Shown: one piece after another, positions 45,806 to 57,275 of the stretch
Position numbering within the stretch: position 1 is the first letter of the stretch
Layout of the letters: each line of letters opens with the position of its first letter
Assembly (NCBI GenBank): GCA_022036555.1
Contig: CM039129.1
Coordinates: forward strand, 36,300,051-36,364,050
Direction of reading: 5' to 3'
Length of the DNA: 64,000 nt
Source: Microstegium vimineum
Taxonomy: Eukaryota; Streptophyta; Magnoliopsida; Poales; Poaceae
Made by a program: the position numbers and the translations under genes
Notes under the pieces: generated by a model
Database searches by the model: none
What the model was told of the DNA's origin: nothing
The model's input: only the letters and a program-made list of their open reading frames with translations

Positions 45806-46192
45806 ATGTCGACCAGCCCGCCGCCGCTCGCCGTCCTCCTCCTCGCCACCACCGTGGTTCTTCTCCTCGCTGCATCGTCCGTCAGCCCGGCCGCTGCTGC
45901 CACCGTCGGTGGCGGCAGGATGGTGTTCATTCGCGGCGGCCCCGCCCGCACGACAAAGCAGGTCGGCGGCGGCGCTCGTGGTAACGAGTGGCGGCGCTAC
46001 CTGGCGCGCGTGGAGGACGAGGTGGCGCCGGAGTTCGGCGGGATCCTGGCGACGAATTCAGGAGGCGGCAGCATCTCCAATGGCGCCCTCGACAAGAACA
46101 GGGCGGGCTGCCAGAGCGGCAACCAGTGCGCTGCCAAGGGAGGAGGCTCCTACACGCGGACGTGCACGTACAAAAACCAATGCCCGCACTAA
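45806..46192 (+). CDS. RALF-like secreted cysteine peptide precursor, 128 aa
   Basis: The start at 45806 gives a clear signal peptide (residues 1 to about 32, LAVLLLATTVVLLLAASS). A propeptide follows with RYLARVEDEVAPEFGGI. The C-terminus holds four cysteines at 102, 108, 120 and 126, spaced C-x5-C-x11-C-x5-C, in NGALDKNRAGC and SYTRTCTYKNQCPH. YTR-C-TY-x3-C and the AL-x-x-NR lead are as in the short, divergent group of RALF (rapid alkalinization factor) peptides; there is no canonical RRxL cleavage site or YISY. RALFs are apoplastic ligands of CrRLK1L receptor kinases that affect pH, growth and pollen. A broken paralogue lies 6.3 kb downstream, pointing to local duplication. The RALF assignment is from the cysteine pattern; another small secreted family is possible. 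Confidence 0.65.
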   Translation: MSTSPPPLAVLLLATTVVLLLAASSVSPAAAATVGGGRMVFIRGGPARTTKQVGGGARGNEWRRYLARVEDEVAPEFGGILATNSGGGSISNGALDKNRAGCQSGNQCAAKGGGSYTRTCTYKNQCPH

Positions 46193-47420
46193 TCACCCTG
46201 AAGCACCGCACTAATGCCATGTATGTGAGATCCGAGTGTGTGTGTCGGTGTGTGTTTGTTTCGTGTTGTTGCCGCCGCACAAATAAAGCAGTGCATGCGC
46301 GGGGAAGGCAGTACGTATGCGTGTGTGTGTTTGCGACCGTGGTGCGTGAACGACCCTGCCGTACGTGCGTGCGTGCTTCAGCCTGTTTGGTCTCGGTCTC
46401 CTGCTGTCCTGCATCACGGCTCACGGCTCACGGGACAGCGAGGCTGCATGCTTCTCCCTTAATTTGTCGATCTGACCTGGTGTCTGTATCAATTCTTTGG
46501 CTATATTGTAATTAAAGATCTTATAAATTCCGTCTGGATATGATGTTTATATCCTGTCATTCTGTGATTATAGATGGGTAACGGGTCGGCACTCATTCAT
46601 TATTCAAATAATCACATTTGACAAGCTCACTAATCTAACTAATTTAGGACTAAGATACACATCAAAGGCATAAGCATAAGAGAAGACATAATAGAAATAT
46701 TGAGTTGTTTGTGTAATGTTGCTTCATTAAAAACCTTTCTAGATAAAACTCACCCATGTGAGAAACTTTAGTACTAGAAAGGAAAAAAAAGTACAACTAA
46801 CTCATTCAGAATGTTACAAACCATTGTTTAAATGCAAATGATACAAGTGACAAGTCTCAGTCTCACACTCTCTCGCATACCTCAGTCATCTCACACTCTA
46901 ACTAACCTCACTGACACCTGGCAAAATTCTAACTCAAAAGACCCTCACATATCTAACAAGTCACACTCACACCTCAGCCACCACCACCGACATTATATCT
47001 CTAGACATTATAGATAAGATATATTGGATAGGTTAGTTTTTGTTCACACCAACAAAGCAGTGTGTCAAAATCATCGACATAGAAGTGACATTGTCACTCA
47101 GCTCAAAAACAACAAAGGTAGGAAAAATATGAAGTGGTAGCAGGAGAAGGACTAACAACACCTGTTCCGCCAAAGATTCTTCGCCAAGCTTGTTTCCTCT
47201 TACCTGTATGGTTTAATGACTGTGCAACCCTTTGAGACCTAGCTGCACCAAACTCGCTTTCATATGTGATAAGATAGTTTATATAATTCAATTTTCACAT
47301 CATCATAGTATGAATTGTATTGAGTACTAGTGATTTCCTTCACCAAGTAATTGGAGAACATTAAAGAAACATATCATCTTAGCTCTAGGATCAAGAATGA
47401 ATGCATATGAATATAGTCAC
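46193..47420. other. Intergenic; possible old retrotransposon sequence
   Basis: GTTGCTTCATTAAAAACCTTTCTAG with ACTCACCCATGTGAGAAACT (about 46719-46768) resembles a motif common in plant LTR elements, but no LTR ends can be set. No gene seen. Confidence 0.35.
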
Positions 47421-47778
47421 TAGCGGACCCAACATTTGTTCAAGACTAGGGCCAAATTTCAGTGGCGAAAGCCAATAGATATACTTTAATCTATTTGGTG
47501 CATTCTAATCTTTCACTTCCATGTACTCAATTAACACCTCCTAATTTGGATAGGAGGTAAGACTTAATAAAAACAAGATCAACAAAAAAAAAATAGTATC
47601 GGGCTTGAGAGAGATGCTAAGATAAAGTAAAGTCTGCCCTACTCTTTTTATTGGGTTGTTTGTTGTTGGGCCAAAAATTGAAAACCCGTTCTAGTAAACT
47701 TAGGCCAAGACTAGGGCCATGGCCTGATTGGCCTTAGGCTTGGGCCTACCCCTTATATAGCTTAGGTTCTGCTAGTAT
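47421..47778. mobile_element. Possible hAT-like remnant
   Basis: CACTAGCGGACCCAAC at the left and, on the other strand, ACTAGCAGAACCTAAG at the right are weak inverted repeats, with GACTAGGGCCA and GGCCATGGCC-type inner sequence as in grass elements of this sort. No matching 8-bp target duplication was found, so limits are approximate. Confidence 0.35.
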
Positions 47779-48630
47779 TTAAGGTATTTAAGCTTAATAG
47801 GATACACAACACACTACTAGGATGATAAACACTAGATAGAACAATAATGCAATCATAAAAGAGTTTCAGGGACTCTAATATCTTTTCAGCAACATACCAA
47901 TGATTTGGAGACAATAGTGCAGATGCATAAATATAATTAATGAGCATAGAAAAAACTTCATTATATGGAACGAAGTGTTTCGGCATAAGGTATATATGTA
48001 CTATTCCATCGAACATCCATATATGAGCCAAACGGTAGTTCTTGAACATAGCAATTCTTTTATTAGAGAAATTCAAGAAATTAATTGTATTTCTAAAATC
48101 TTTTCAACCTCCTTAATATATATATGACTGCACTATTTAGCAGCCTGGGTGCTGAATTATATTCAACACTCCGGTAGCCGGGGCACCACATCATTTATAT
48201 TCCGGCGAGCCCTGAGGTAGTAATATTTCATTGAAGGTCTAGCAGATTTTACTATCACTTACTGTTTGGCATTAAATGGTGGTGGGTGTGTACGATCCGG
48301 AGTATCACATGCATGCTAGGATTTGATTACTCCACGTTCATGTACATGTCCCATTTAATTCCATCGAGGTATGTGGTAGTAATAATTGGATAGAGGTCAC
48401 CCGATTTTTTATTACTCCCGTTAAAAAATTCCGGGATTAATTAGCCATACGACATTTACGTTAAGGATGGGATTTATATACGAATCAAAAGATTTGACAA
48501 TCAATCTTGTGCGCCTTTATTCCAAACACTAGACAATTTTGGAAATCGATTCACAACTGTTAAAATCAAACTCCAAATTAACTAAAAAATTTAGACCAAT
48601 TGGAAAATTAATATATAAAATCCACGTCAT

Positions 48631-49440
48631 GAATGAATTAATTACTTGACATATGTGAAGGTGTAAATTCACTACCAAACGCTATAGTTAGTAATTTTTT
48701 TAATACTGATGTCATAAATTCACATGTGCTGACATTTTTTTTATAAACAAAATTTTAGCTGATTCAGTTATACTATACACTGTATCCAAAATTCTGAAAA
48801 AAATAATCACATGGCATTTTTAAATTATTGTTGGTTAAATAAAAATTCTCATTGTTGGGACAATTTTTATTACTGATTGCATCAACTAGCTAATGAATTA
48901 ATTACTTGACGTAAGTTGAGGTGTAAATTCACCACCAAACACTTTAGTTAGTAATTTTTTAATTACTAATGTGGTAAATTCACATGAGCCGACTTTTTTA
49001 TAAACAAACAGGATAATTTAATGCTCACAGAATTATCCTGACTGAATTAATTTCTAGTCAAGAATATATGACCGTTAATAAAAAAAACGGAATGTAGTGG
49101 GATGTAGTAAATTTGCACCATAGTTTGTGTGAAATAATTATTCCATTTGCTAATTGATACAACCAGTAATTAAGAAAGTGCCACGATTCATAAATTATTA
49201 GTTCAACTATGTCATGTAATAAAAAAATATTTGAAAAATATTTTGCACTATAAAATTATAACTCGATTAGACTATACGCTGAGTAATTATATCCAAATTC
49301 TTAAAAAAGATAATCACATGTGATTTTTTGTATTACTATTAGGTTAGATAAAAATTCTCGTTGCTGGGACATTTTTTATTACTGATTGCATCAATTAGCG
49401 AATGAATTAATTACTTAGCGTATGTTAAGGTGTAAAAAAC
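48631..49440. repeat. AT-rich repeats of about 255-260 bp, two full and one partial
   Basis: GAATGAATTAATTACTTGAC and the bases that follow (GGTGTAAATTCAC, TAGTTAGTAATTTTTT) occur at 48631, 48891 and, shortened, 49400. The spacing is 260 and then 509 bp, i.e. near multiples of 255. The part before them (ATAAAAATTCTC, TTGGGAC, TTATTACTGATTGCATCAA) is also repeated. No gene seen. Confidence 0.7.
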
Positions 49441-51183
49441 CATAATGCCTACAATTAACCACCAGGTTTTGCAATTAAAAAACTCACTAGAGCTCCTCAA
49501 TTAACCGTAATGTCTACAATTAAGGAAGTTAATGATTTGTGCATGGATAGGAAAGCATCAAATTTTCTTCCACAATTAACCACGTACATAATTAAGAAAG
49601 TTAATGACCTATAATTAAATAAGTTAATGATTTGTTTCTTTCAAATGGATGTATACGTAGGACGGCTCTTGATAAACTAATAATGAAATTAAAATTTTAG
49701 ATTATTTCTTTTCCTGTTTAAGGTTTTTTTTCTTTTTTAGTGTATCTGGCATAAACAAGTAGTAGTAATCAAATAATTTACACAAATCAGGTAGTAATTT
49801 ACATAACAAGGATTAATAATAAAACAATTTACACCAAACAGGTAGTAATTTGCATAACTGGCCTATGAACGTTTTTGATCTATCACGATTTTTCTCTCCT
49901 CTCAAACCACAAAAGCAGCCATACCAAAAGCAAATCCATAAAACACTGATACTCTGTATAGTATGTTATAAATTTGGAGTTGTAATTTGATGTTATAAAT
50001 AATGGTATTAGTAACTTTTGTAATACACGCGATTTTTTGGACCAAAATCACATGTACTTTGTACAACAAAAATCCATAAACAAATCTAGCAACACCCGTT
50101 CGTGATTGACATGATTTCCCCATTCGAGTAGCCAGATCCATGAAACAGAGACAACAACGTCTGTCATACAAGCAACACCATTGTCCAATCTGAAACTTCT
50201 AATTGTAATGCAGAAGTCACTGAAAGTTCTTCCTTTTCTCCACTTCCAAAGGTGAGAAAAATCCCCTAAAAATTACAAAAGAATAAAGAAAGTAGCATGA
50301 GCAAAAAAAAAAAACAAGCTTAACAAATCGAACCCACCTCTGGACTCAGATCGAAGGATGTCTCTCCCTCTCTCTCCAATTCTGAACGTTACGAGACATG
50401 TTCACTGTCCACTAACGCTAATAGAAGGAACCAGAGAAGAGTTATTTATCGGAGAAGCAGTTGTCGGCGTTGTTGTGGACTCGCAGCACCGGACATAAGT
50501 TCGCAGACGTCGCTGTCCCCACTGCAAGCCACACTGCTCTCCGCTGGGGAAGGGAGTTTGCCGGTGCATTTGCAGTGAAGATAAGATCAGAGGCTTCCTT
50601 CGTCAATCGTTCAAGAAGAGAAGCAGAGACTGAGAAGCATTGAAGATGGAAAATCAACATCACAAACGAGACCACTCAGGTATGGTCGTATGGAATACGG
50701 CCGCGATTCATACCTACGGCAACGACACTCGTCGATGTCGTCCTTCTTGTTCTTCACCAAGTTCGTCCTCGTCATGGTTGTTCCGCTCAGTTGTGGATGT
50801 GCATGGGTGGTGGCGGCAAGCCCCAAGGCCAAGCCCAGGACCCATTGCTCCAGGAGGCGGTTGTGCCCTGCGTGCTTCCTATCGGCAGCGGCATACCGGC
50901 TCCAAAGCCCCTTTTGCAGCAGCGACATGATGGCTCCTCATCGGATGGTGTGGTGAGATCATTGTAGACGGGGAGGAATTAGAGGAGGGAGCAGTGAGCC
51001 AGTGACTGATAAATAAAATCGGATGAACTGACATCAATGCGGACACGCGGTCTTCACGGCTTACATAATTGAAATATTTTAATACGGACATAATTAAAGG
51101 GCATACACTTTTATTACTCATTGAGCACGTAGTAATAAATAAAGGAAAGTTGTCGGAGATGGTATAGCGCTCCGTGTATTGAA
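49441..51183. other. Intergenic; one weak small ORF
   Basis: A 73-codon plus-strand frame at 50735-50956 begins with a hydrophobic segment (MSSFLFFTKFVLVMVVPLSC) that could be a signal peptide, but all frames on both strands are open here, and there is no family match. It is mentioned, not called. The rest is AT-rich, with short TAGTAATTTACAT repeats near 49800. Confidence 0.35.
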
Positions 51184-51185
51184 TA

Positions 51186-51444
51186 CTCCCTCCTTTCAAA
51201 AATGATAATCGTATTAAGTTAAAGGAAAAGTCAAACAAAAGATATTTTGACCATTAATTTCTCTTATAATATAAAGTTGGTGACTAAAATATTAATATCA
51301 TGTTAGAGGTATTTTTAACATAAATCTATTGTTGTAAGTTCTATGCTCTAAACATTCATACAATTTGACTAATTGTTGGTCAAAGTTTATAAAATTTGAT
51401 TTTTTTTCTAGTCTAATACGACTATCATTTTTGAAAGGAGAGAG
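51186..51444. mobile_element. Stowaway-type MITE, 259 bp
   Basis: CTCCCTCCTTTCAAAAATGA at the left and its near complement TCATTTTTGAAAGGAGAGAG at the right form terminal inverted repeats, bounded by TA on both sides (51184-51185, 51445-51446), the Tc1/mariner target. The interior is AT-rich and noncoding. Confidence 0.85.
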
Positions 51445-51467
51445 TATTATTCAACGTCCAGGCTCTA

Positions 51468-51470
<3 letters not shown>

Positions 51471-51511
<41 letters not shown>
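51471..51511. repeat. TA/AT microsatellite
   Basis: About 20 uninterrupted TA units directly after the MITE; length is likely variable. Confidence 0.9.
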
Positions 51512-51517
<6 letters not shown>

Positions 51518-51599
51518 TGACAAGCAAAACGTTGATGCACAAGACTATACTTACGTGTATTAGGACCCAAAGCCTCAGGTGAAGTGAAGGGTCAGCACC

Positions 51600-51870
51600 C
51601 TGGTAACTAACAAATATGGATATCAAAGTGTTCATAGCCCTAACATTAGAAGAAGCGTTATCTAGAGTGACAGATAAAATATTATCATACCAAACTCCTC
51701 AACCACAACAACAATATTTTCACCAGAATGTGACACTTGAATCAACCTAAGACAAATAGCATTTTTATGTAACTACCAATCAACATTCACATAAGTGAGC
51801 AACAACATTAATGTAATCCCTCTTAGCATTAACAGACCACATATCTGAAGTCAAAGCAAAAGACAACTAA
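51600..51870 (-). pseudogene. hAT transposase remnant
   Basis: On the minus strand, frames give FALTSDMWSVNAKRDYINVV with AHLCEC, and further on SVTLDNASSNVRAMNTL. These match the conserved LTSD-W and VTLDNASxN blocks of plant hAT (RICESLEEPER / BED zinc-finger) transposases. Several stops lie between them. Ends of the parent element were not found. Confidence 0.7.
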
Positions 51871-52484
51871 GGGTGAAAGTGGTGTGGATAATCCTCCGTT
51901 TTGGTCCGCTCTGAATTCAAATTTTAAGGATACAGAGAGTATTTTTAATATCCGTGTGGATATAGATAATAATCCGATTATACGCGGATATAGTGTAGAC
52001 TATGAGATTAACCAAATTCATCCGATATATATACACGAGATGTTTGGGCAGCCTTTCCAAAAGTTGCATGTCGTCAGGATGACGTACCTCATGAAATAAG
52101 CACCAGCCCGTAGTCCCGTACTACAGTTGACCGCGCGCACTCGCCACCATTTCCTCTGTTTGTTAGTGCGTGGGCATGCACGAACCCTAACAAACGCATG
52201 CTGCTCAAATGGAACACCCAACACCTACACCTAGGGGCACCTTTATTTACCAATTGGCAGTATACATTTCCACTATAAGTGATACCGCTCCTCTGAACCT
52301 AACTATAGCTAGCATTTATCAAATATCATCATTAATAATCAACTAACGCCGCGCGCGCGTGAGTGCTCTGCCTATCGTGTTTATATATATATATATATAT
52401 GAAGAAGCAGCACCCGGCCAGCTCAAAGCGTGCCAACCTTAGGAACGAAGAAGAAGCAAACCAAGCCAGCTAGTACTGTGCGCC

Positions 52485-52929
52485 ATGGGCCACAGCTACC
52501 TGCAGCCCCTCGCCGCCCTCCTCCTCGTCGCCGCCGCCGCCACTGTCGCTGCCACATCCGGTGCCGTTCCGTGGCCGCCGCCACCGCCAACAAGTACATC
52601 GGCAGGATGGTCATCATCGGCGCACCCGGGGCAAGGGTCGTCGACGTCTCTGCTGCCGGCGCGCTTATTAACAAGTGGCAGCAGCAGCAGCGGCGCCTGG
52701 TGCTGGTGGAGAACCAGGTGGCGCCCGAGTTCGGCACTCTGCTGGGGCGGGATACGATGGCTACGCCTCCAACGATGCCCTGAACAAGGACAGGGGGATT
52801 TGCCTGCCGCACGGCCAGTGCGCCGCCCACGGGCGGGGAGGTTCCATCACCCGCCCGTGCACGTTCAAGGACTACTGCCCCCACACCCCCACTGCCGCCG
52901 GGCACGCACGCGCCGCCGTGCATTGGTGA
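52485..52929 (+). pseudogene. RALF-like peptide gene, paralogue of 45806-46192, two frameshifts
   Basis: The signal peptide (MGHSYLQPLAALLLVAAAAT) is in one frame, the middle (NQVAPEFGTLLG, compare DEVAPEFGGILA) in a second, and the cysteine part (SNDALNKDRGICLPHGQC, GSITRPCTFKDYCPH) in a third. Shifts lie near 52560-52585 and 52745-52755. Both go the same way, so the reading frame is not restored. The C-x5-C ... C-x5-C spacing is as in the intact paralogue. A TA-rich TATA region lies at 52381-52400. Either a pseudogene or base-calling errors in GC-rich DNA. Confidence 0.65.
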
Positions 52930-53058
52930 GCTATAAAACTGCCATCCGATTCCGATGGGACGATGCGCGGTTACACCGTGTCTGCGTACGTGTATGTTGC
53001 GTGCACTAACATGCAGGAATAAACGAGCGTGGATATCGTCGAAAAAAAAAAGGAGCGC

Positions 53059-53345
53059 AGCTATTCAGCACCGAACGCTCTAAATAACTCAATCACTATA
53101 ATCATAAAAGTTATTATTAATTCTCATCATGCAACCGTAAAAATCCAGCCATTAGCGGGCCTCATTCCGCAACCGTAAAAGTAACTACTTTAACTGTTAT
53201 TTAGCTCCTTGCGCTCTAAATAATTACGGTTGCGGGATAAGAATATTAGTTACTTTTATGGTTACGGGAATGAGGCTCGCTGATAGCTGGGCTTTTACGG
53301 TTATGGTGATCCATGGCTGAGTGGCGCTTTGGGTGCTGAATAACG
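53059..53345. mobile_element. Fold-back MITE-like inverted repeat, about 285 bp
   Basis: Left arm AGCTATTCAGCACC, TGCAACCGTAAAA, GGCCTCATTCC pairs with right arm GGAATGAGGCTC, CTTTTACGGTTAT, GGGTGCTGAATAACG. The arms cover nearly the whole length, so the RNA or single strand would form a long hairpin. No target duplication was fixed. It begins just after the end of the broken RALF-like gene and an A-run. Confidence 0.7.
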
Positions 53346-53499
53346 GAGTCCTATATGTGTGAGTCCTATATGTGTGTGTTGCAATTTACAAGCACAAAAA
53401 AGGGCACCTTTAATCATATGTCCATGTGTAGTATTAGTATGTGCACTATATATGTCGTCTATGTTACATTGCTCCCTCTCTCCGAACATATAGCTACTA

Positions 53500-53734
53500 C
53501 TCCCTCTGTTTCAATTTTTAATTCATTTGACTTTTTTAACCTAATTTTGACCGATCATCTTATTCAAAAAAAATATACAAACATAGTCAAATTTAAATCA
53601 TTTATGTAGACTATTTATTAAATAAGTAAACCACACCAAAAGAAATGGTATTTTGCACAAAAATTTGAATATGACGACTGGTCAAATTTAGGGTTAAAAA
53701 AAGTCAAACGAACTATAATTTGGATCGGATTAAG
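53500..53734. mobile_element. Stowaway-like MITE, 235 bp
   Basis: Left CTCCCTCTGTTTCAATTTTT with CATTTGACTTTTTTAACC; right GGTTAAAAAAAGTCAAACG. The inner arms pair well, the outermost bases less so. TA flanks both sides (53498-53499, 53735-53736). Confidence 0.65.
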
Positions 53735-53898
53735 TACAACCTATCATCAACCAATTTGTGATGTGAGTGCTCCACCTATTGTTGATTTCTGGATCGCGCG
53801 GTTTTCTGATGTAATTCCTTCCAATCATGCACACTGGGTTGGCCGGGCCCAAAATATCTCTACAACCTAAAAAGCGCAAAAAGAAGACAATCGCCTTC

Positions 53899-54212
53899 GT
53901 GCGACCTTCAGCTTCGGCCCGCGCCCCGACGCCCCTCGTGCGAACGAGTGGTGTTGGCGCCGACAGGTGGGCCGTGCGACCTACGATTTTTCCACCGCGC
54001 AAAGACGTCGCCCATGCGATCTAATTGATTTGGCGCCGACAGGTGGACCGCAATCGTGCGTCCTTCGGCTTCTGCCCGCGCCCCGACGCCCCTGGAGCGA
54101 TCGAGTGGTTTTGGTGCCGACAAGTGGACCCGTTCGATTGTGGTTTCACCCACCACGCAAATACGTCGCCCGTGCATTCAAATTGGTTTGGCGCCGAAAC
54201 GTGGACCACGAA
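53899..54212. repeat. GC-rich 157-bp tandem duplication
   Basis: Two copies start at 53899 and 54056. Each has GCCCGCGCCCCGACGCCCCT, TTGGCGCCGAC-AGGTGG variants, and a half with CCACCGCGCAAAGACGTCGCCC. TTGGCGCCGA recurs four times, at two phases of the unit, so the 157-bp unit is itself made of two related halves. Noncoding as far as I can see. Confidence 0.8.
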
Positions 54213-55277
54213 ATAAGACAAACAAAATAACAAAACAATCAACCAGGGCAGAAAAGGAAACAAAACGAAGATTAGAACATCATCGGGACACAAAAAGGAA
54301 ACTCAATCAACGGATTAAGATTACATAGACCAATCAACGAGAATGAAAGGAATTAAATAAGCACAGAGAGGAATCATCGGGAGGCAGAAAGGAAACTATC
54401 TATCACACATGCAAATGCAATATAAACGGGCCACGCAGCTCTCAGGACGTCACCCTCGCGCTCTCAGTCTTCCGGCAGCGTTCTCCTATAGGCAAGCAGC
54501 TCTACCTGGAAAACAGCGTTCATGTAAGCCAATGTTTCGCTTTCTTTAACCATGGATGTTTGTTCTAGAAAACAGGCAGGTAATTCCAACACGAGCAAAA
54601 AGAAAAAAACGACTACGGAACAACTTCATAACAAGTAAGGCAGGTAGGTAATTCCAACAGGAGCAAAAAGAAAAAACGACTACGGAACAACTTCATATCA
54701 AGTAAGACTACACAAATGTTGAATTTTTTAACTGCTACAATGTTGAGTGTTAACTATCAAACTATATCCTCTAGATTACTATCCTCTAGATTAACTATTC
54801 CAAATTATATTTGTTTGACAATTTGGAATCATGTACTCTAATGCTTGTTTGGAAACATGTAAATATCCTTACCTCCTACATTGTGATGGAGAATCAGCCT
54901 CTGGCGAAGTAGTCTTCATTCCCCCGGCCAAGTAGTTGTATGACCTGCTGCAACGTTACAAATGAATCAGAGTCAAATATAAAATGGTTTACACTTAGTT
55001 CTTTTTGTAGATCATATTTGAGTTTTGTAGAACATATAAAATCAATCAGTGTTTTGTAGTTTTCATCCATGAGCAATCAATCTTATCTTTTTGAGTTACA
55101 TACATACTAAGTTAGATCATCTAAACAATTATGGCACCTATCTTATCCCGTTTGCCTTCTGTGAATCATAATTTGTGAATGTGGCATTTGTATCTAATAT
55201 TATCAGTCCTGAGGCCTTATCATGGCAGCAATCATGCAGTGAATATTTAACTCTTACTTTATGATCAGAGCATTATC
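54213..55277. other. Region upstream of the OB-fold gene
   Basis: ATATAAACGGG at about 54420 and a GC-rich stretch followed by GTAAGCC near 54514 could be the TATA and a noncoding first exon with its splice donor. A tandem pair of about 70 bp (ACTACGGAACAACTTCATA) lies at 54600-54705. ATCATGGCAGCAATCATGC occurs twice (55218, 55275), the second holding the proposed start. Confidence 0.4.
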
Positions 55278-56635
55278 ATGGCAGCAATCATGCTCAAGAG
55301 GAAGAGAGTGTACGCATGCCCTCTACCTCCGATGAATGAAACGAATGACTACAGGTACGTATAGTTCATTGTCAGAAATCTAATAATGTGTAGCTGACAT
55401 TAACTATTCCTGTTATTGTCAATATGAAGATGGATTCAATTCCATGAAATGCAAGTGGAGCACAGTAATAGTTCATGGGATTTGGCTGCCATGGTTTTTT
55501 TCAAAGACTATGTACGACAGCACAGAGGCGAAACATATTTACGTGTCGTATTAATGGATGAGGAGGTTTGTATCTTGAATGCCACCAACTGTTTTATAAC
55601 GATATATACATTACCCAAATATTATAAACTATAGACTCATTTTACAGGGAACCAAAATGGAAGCAATTGCAGTTGGCGATCAAACCATGCGGTGGACCAA
55701 TGAACTTGTTGAAAAAAAAGTGTTATGACTTCAGGAGAATTGGGTTTCGTGATACTTATTACGAATCCTTGTGCTATATTTTTCGTCTACCCTCAGAGTA
55801 TTATGTCCTCCTATCTTCCCATACATATGTCAGTGAACCACCAAGACCAGTTTGGATTCCTCGATGTCCTTGTTTTTTATGGGTTTCTCTGAGGTGTATA
55901 TGCAGGAGCGGGGCATATTAACAGGTAAGCCCATACCTGATGTTTTGTAATTGTTGTGAACTTGTGACACCTATCTCTTCTATCTTATTTCTCGGCAGAC
56001 GTCATTGGGCTCGTAGTTTTTGTCTCTGATATCTATGGAAGGGATACTAGGATGCGGCCCTACAGATATGTTGTGCTGATGAATGAGAGGTACGAGTTAA
56101 TTATTTCTATACCACATGATTAAATTCAGATGTGCCCTGGTCTGATAACTAATCCGACAGGTGCAAGAGTATTGTCATTCACGTTATGGAACCACATCTT
56201 CAGCAACACCTGTGGAAATGGCATCCAGCCGTTTCAGATTTAAATATTTTAGCTGCCCTCTACGTTCGATTGGATAGAGTTAATGGTACGTGCAAATATT
56301 TGAGTTTAGGCTTTATGTTTTTGTAAAGTATTGAGTGAACAATGTCAAAATGTCTTTGTTCTTACATTACAGGTGGGCTTGGCACTAATGAATACAGCCA
56401 AATCATATTCAATCCAGTGTGTAATCAAAGTCATTCATTTGAAGGTGAAAAAACTTTACATATACCATTACAATTTCATTTTATAAAGTCATGAGCGACC
56501 TAAATGATGTGTGTCTTGTTTTTAGGCATACGCGATCGGCTGCGGGCTGATGAAAAATTACGAGACCAAGCTACAAAATTTGGCCATTCATTAGTCATCA
56601 GGCTGGTTCAGAAGAAATTGAAGCGTAGAGCATAG
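55278..56635 (+). pseudogene. RPA-like OB-fold nucleic-acid-binding protein, six exons, with two opposite frameshifts
   Basis: Exons 55278-55354, 55430-55565, 55648-55924, 55999-56089, 56161-56285, 56373-56444 and 56526-56635 (seven blocks) all have GT/AG borders and agreeing phases. The product begins MAAIMLKRKRVYACPLPPMN and ends LVIRLVQKKLKRRA. FFKDYVRQHRGETYLRVVLM followed by YDFRRIGFRDTYY, and DVIGLVVFVSDIYGRDTRMR followed by PYRYVVLMNE, resemble two OB folds of the plant RPA70-like proteins, which bind single-stranded DNA; many such copies are linked to Helitrons. In the third exon a run of eight A (55710-55717) moves the frame by one, and the frame returns near 55850-55880, so about 45 conserved residues are out of frame. 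Everything else is intact, so either errors or early decay. The family assignment is from motifs only. Confidence 0.6.
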
Positions 56636-56787
56636 TGCCAGCGGCGACACCTACCTCTTTCATTTTTGTATTCAAAAATATTAAATAATTTAAGCAAATG
56701 TTGTTTGCTACATCGTTAACATGGAATTTTAAAAAATAGTGTTCCTTATTACTGAGCTAAGTTTGGCTTCATACAGCTTTGTCTCCA

Positions 56788-57275
56788 CATGGTGAGGACC
56801 CAACAAAAACCACTTGTGGAAGATGAAAAGGCCTCTATTTATACTGCACCCCTCAACGCTAAACGGATTCTATTTATACTGCACCACTCTATCTACCATT
56901 TCAACGCTAAAAGCTATAACCACATTCAACATCTTTTTCCAAGAATCTGAAGAGGCCGAGGGAGGAGGAGGACGGCAAGAAGATGAAGAGGCCGAGGGAG
57001 GAGGACACTCCCCTTGAATATGAAGAGGCCAATGGATGAGGGCCCAATAAAAGCCACTTTGCGAAGATGAAAAGGCCTCTATTTATACTGCACCCATCAA
57101 CGCTAAACGGCCTCTATTTATACTGCACCACTCTATCTACCATTTCAACGCTAAAAGCTATCACCACGATTCAACATCTACTTCCAAGAATCTGAAGAGG
57201 CCGAGGGGTATGGAGGACGACAAGAAGATGAAGAGGCCGAGGGAGGAGGACGTCGACTAGAATATGAAGAGGCCG
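56788..57275 (+). repeat. 244-bp tandem duplication of a promoter-like unit
   Basis: Copies start near 56788 and 57032. Each holds two CTCTATTTATACTGCACC blocks (possible TATA: CTATTTATA), AACGCTAAACGG, TTTCAACGCTAAAAGCTAT and the first GAAGAGGCCGAGGGAG coding repeats. The first copy has CTGAAGAGG where an ATG-led repeat might be expected and its short frame soon stops; the second leads into the frame at 57264. Confidence 0.85.

Noticed and set aside
50735..50956. 73-codon frame with a signal-peptide-like start
   Set aside because: Other frames are equally open, there is no paralogue in the window and the cysteine pattern matches nothing known; kept only as a note.
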